Shown here: piece after piece, positions 63,340 to 64,000 of the stretch | Layout: each line of letters begins with the position of its first letter | Position numbering within the stretch: position 1 is the stretch's first letter | From: Variovorax sp. IB41 | GTDB lineage: Bacteria > Pseudomonadota > Gammaproteobacteria > Burkholderiales > Burkholderiaceae_C | Assembly (NCBI RefSeq): GCF_016405905.1 | Contig: NZ_JAEFCB010000008.1 | Span: forward strand, 124,001 to 188,000 | Direction of reading: 5' to 3' | DNA: 64,000 nt | Program-made: the position numbers and the translations under genes | Notes under the pieces: model-generated | The model's input: only the letters and a program-made list of their open reading frames with translations | What the model was told of the DNA's origin: nothing | Database searches by the model: none

Positions 63340-64000
63340 ATGAACAAACCCATCGACGCCCGCCTGCTGCAGCCCGCCGAGGCCTTTGCCGATTACCTGA
63401 AGAACACCGCCGCGCGCATCGACCCGGCAGCCGAAGCGGTCGCGCACGACCTGGGCGCGCGCGTGGGCATCAGCCGGCCGCACGAATCGGCGCACCTGCA
63501 TGTGGCCGGTGAGGCGACCTACATCGACGACATTCCCGAGCTCACCGGCACGCTGCACTGCGCGCTCGGGCTCTCGCCGGTTGCCAATGGCCGCGTCACG
63601 GCGCTGTCGCTCGATGCGATCCGCGCGATGCCTGGCGTGGTGGCGGTCATCACCGCTGACGACATCCCCGGCACCAACGACTGCGGCTCGATCATTCACG
63701 ACGACCCGATCCTGCTGCCGGTGGCAGACGGCGGCGAGATCCGCTACCTCGGCCAGCCCGTGTTCGCGGTGATCGCAGAGACGCGCGAGGCCGCGCGACG
63801 TGCGGCTTCGAAGGCGAAAGACGCGCTGACCATCGAGGCGAAGCCGCCCGTCATCACCCCGCAGGACGCGCATGCGCGCGGCCAGTACGTGGTGCCGCCG
63901 ATGCACATCGTGCGCAGCGGCGGCAGCGCCAACGAAGGCGATGAGGCCGCTGTGCGCGCCGCCATCGCCAAGGCGCCGCACCGCCACACCGCCACGCTCG
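63340..64000 (+). CDS. xdhB: Xanthine dehydrogenase large (molybdopterin) subunit, 3' end outside the window
   Basis: The first 220 codons are present and the frame runs off the end. AAGGAG at 63327-63332, inside xdhA, precedes ATG 63340. The visible part holds the hammerhead domain of the XO family: GISRPHESAHLHVAGEATYIDDIPE, ALGLSPVANGRV, VVAVITADDIPGTNDCG and RYLGQPVFAVIAETREAARRA. The Mo-binding domains lie outside the window. With XdhA it would oxidise hypoxanthine and xanthine to urate. Confidence 0.95.
   Translation, partial: MNKPIDARLLQPAEAFADYLKNTAARIDPAAEAVAHDLGARVGISRPHESAHLHVAGEATYIDDIPELTGTLHCALGLSPVANGRVTALSLDAIRAMPGVVAVITADDIPGTNDCGSIIHDDPILLPVADGGEIRYLGQPVFAVIAETREAARRAASKAKDALTIEAKPPVITPQDAHARGQYVVPPMHIVRSGGSANEGDEAAVRAAIAKAPHRHTATL

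Noticed and set aside
1..64000. CRISPR arrays, prophage genes, intact IS elements, rRNA
   Set aside because: No regularly spaced direct repeats, transposase or integrase motifs, or phage structural genes were seen on either strand.

Overview
The window is high-GC DNA packed with genes on both strands, with short gaps and many 1-4 base start/stop overlaps. Gene content and style (TRAP transporter with FMN-linked 2-hydroxy-acid oxidase, IorAB, a fused OHCU decarboxylase/allantoate amidohydrolase, membrane urate hydroxylase PuuD, a Burkholderia-type CDI locus) point to a beta-proteobacterium of the Burkholderiales, most likely Comamonadaceae and Variovorax-like. The genus is inferred, not proven. 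No rRNA, tRNA, CRISPR array or intact insertion sequence was seen.

Layout. 1-7.85 kb: the 3' part of a contact-dependent inhibition locus in the order cdiA - cdiI - cdiB, with an AT-richer toxin/immunity tip. 7.9-9.7 kb: a membrane protein of unknown function and a two-gene pair resembling Imm11 and Imm10 immunity proteins. 9.8-10.7 kb: an aldo/keto reductase. 10.7-27.5 kb: a purine catabolism island with NCS2 and NCS1 permeases, allantoin/hydantoin racemase, two GntR/FCD regulators, M20 hydrolase, UraD-AllC fusion, PuuE, UraH, XdhC, PuuD and glycerate 2-kinase. It is interrupted by a PHP-domain lipoprotein gene and two small secreted-protein genes. An 8-bp palindrome, TGTATACA, occurs four times, each time in front of a purine gene. 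27.6-29.1 kb: an aldehyde dehydrogenase. 29.1-34.7 kb: a magnesium locus on the minus strand (MgtC-like protein, NIF/FCP1-type phosphatase, MgtA, an envelope protein) behind a long leader. The leader encodes a 69-aa polyQ protein and a 34-aa peptide starting MDPDP, and has a hairpin that buries the next ribosome binding site. 35.1-44 kb: a low-molecular-weight phosphatase and a seven-gene minus-strand unit (iorA, iorB, FMN 2-hydroxy-acid oxidase, TRAP dctPQM, thioesterase). 44.1-48.3 kb: dihaem cytochrome c plus PQQ sugar dehydrogenase, a LysR regulator and an Nramp-like transporter with altered metal motifs. 48.7-61.5 kb: a biosynthetic operon with a two-module NRPS ending in a reductase, a GT1 glycosyltransferase, MbtH, acyltransferase 3, an RhlC-like glycosyltransferase and an MFS exporter. 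61.7-64 kb: xdhA and the start of xdhB.

How the genes work together. XdhABC would make urate. PuuD, UraH and UraD turn it into allantoin, and PuuE and AllC carry that on to ureidoglycolate. Glycerate 2-kinase would take the glyoxylate-derived carbon into central metabolism. AllA-type ureidoglycolate lyase and glyoxylate carboligase are not in the window. The iorAB/TRAP unit looks like import of a 2-hydroxy acid and its oxidation to an acyl-CoA and then a free acid. The NRPS operon probably makes and exports a glycosylated, acylated Ser-X dipeptide released as an aldehyde or alcohol. The most novel signals are that operon and the MgtL-like leader in front of the envelope protein/mgtA genes.
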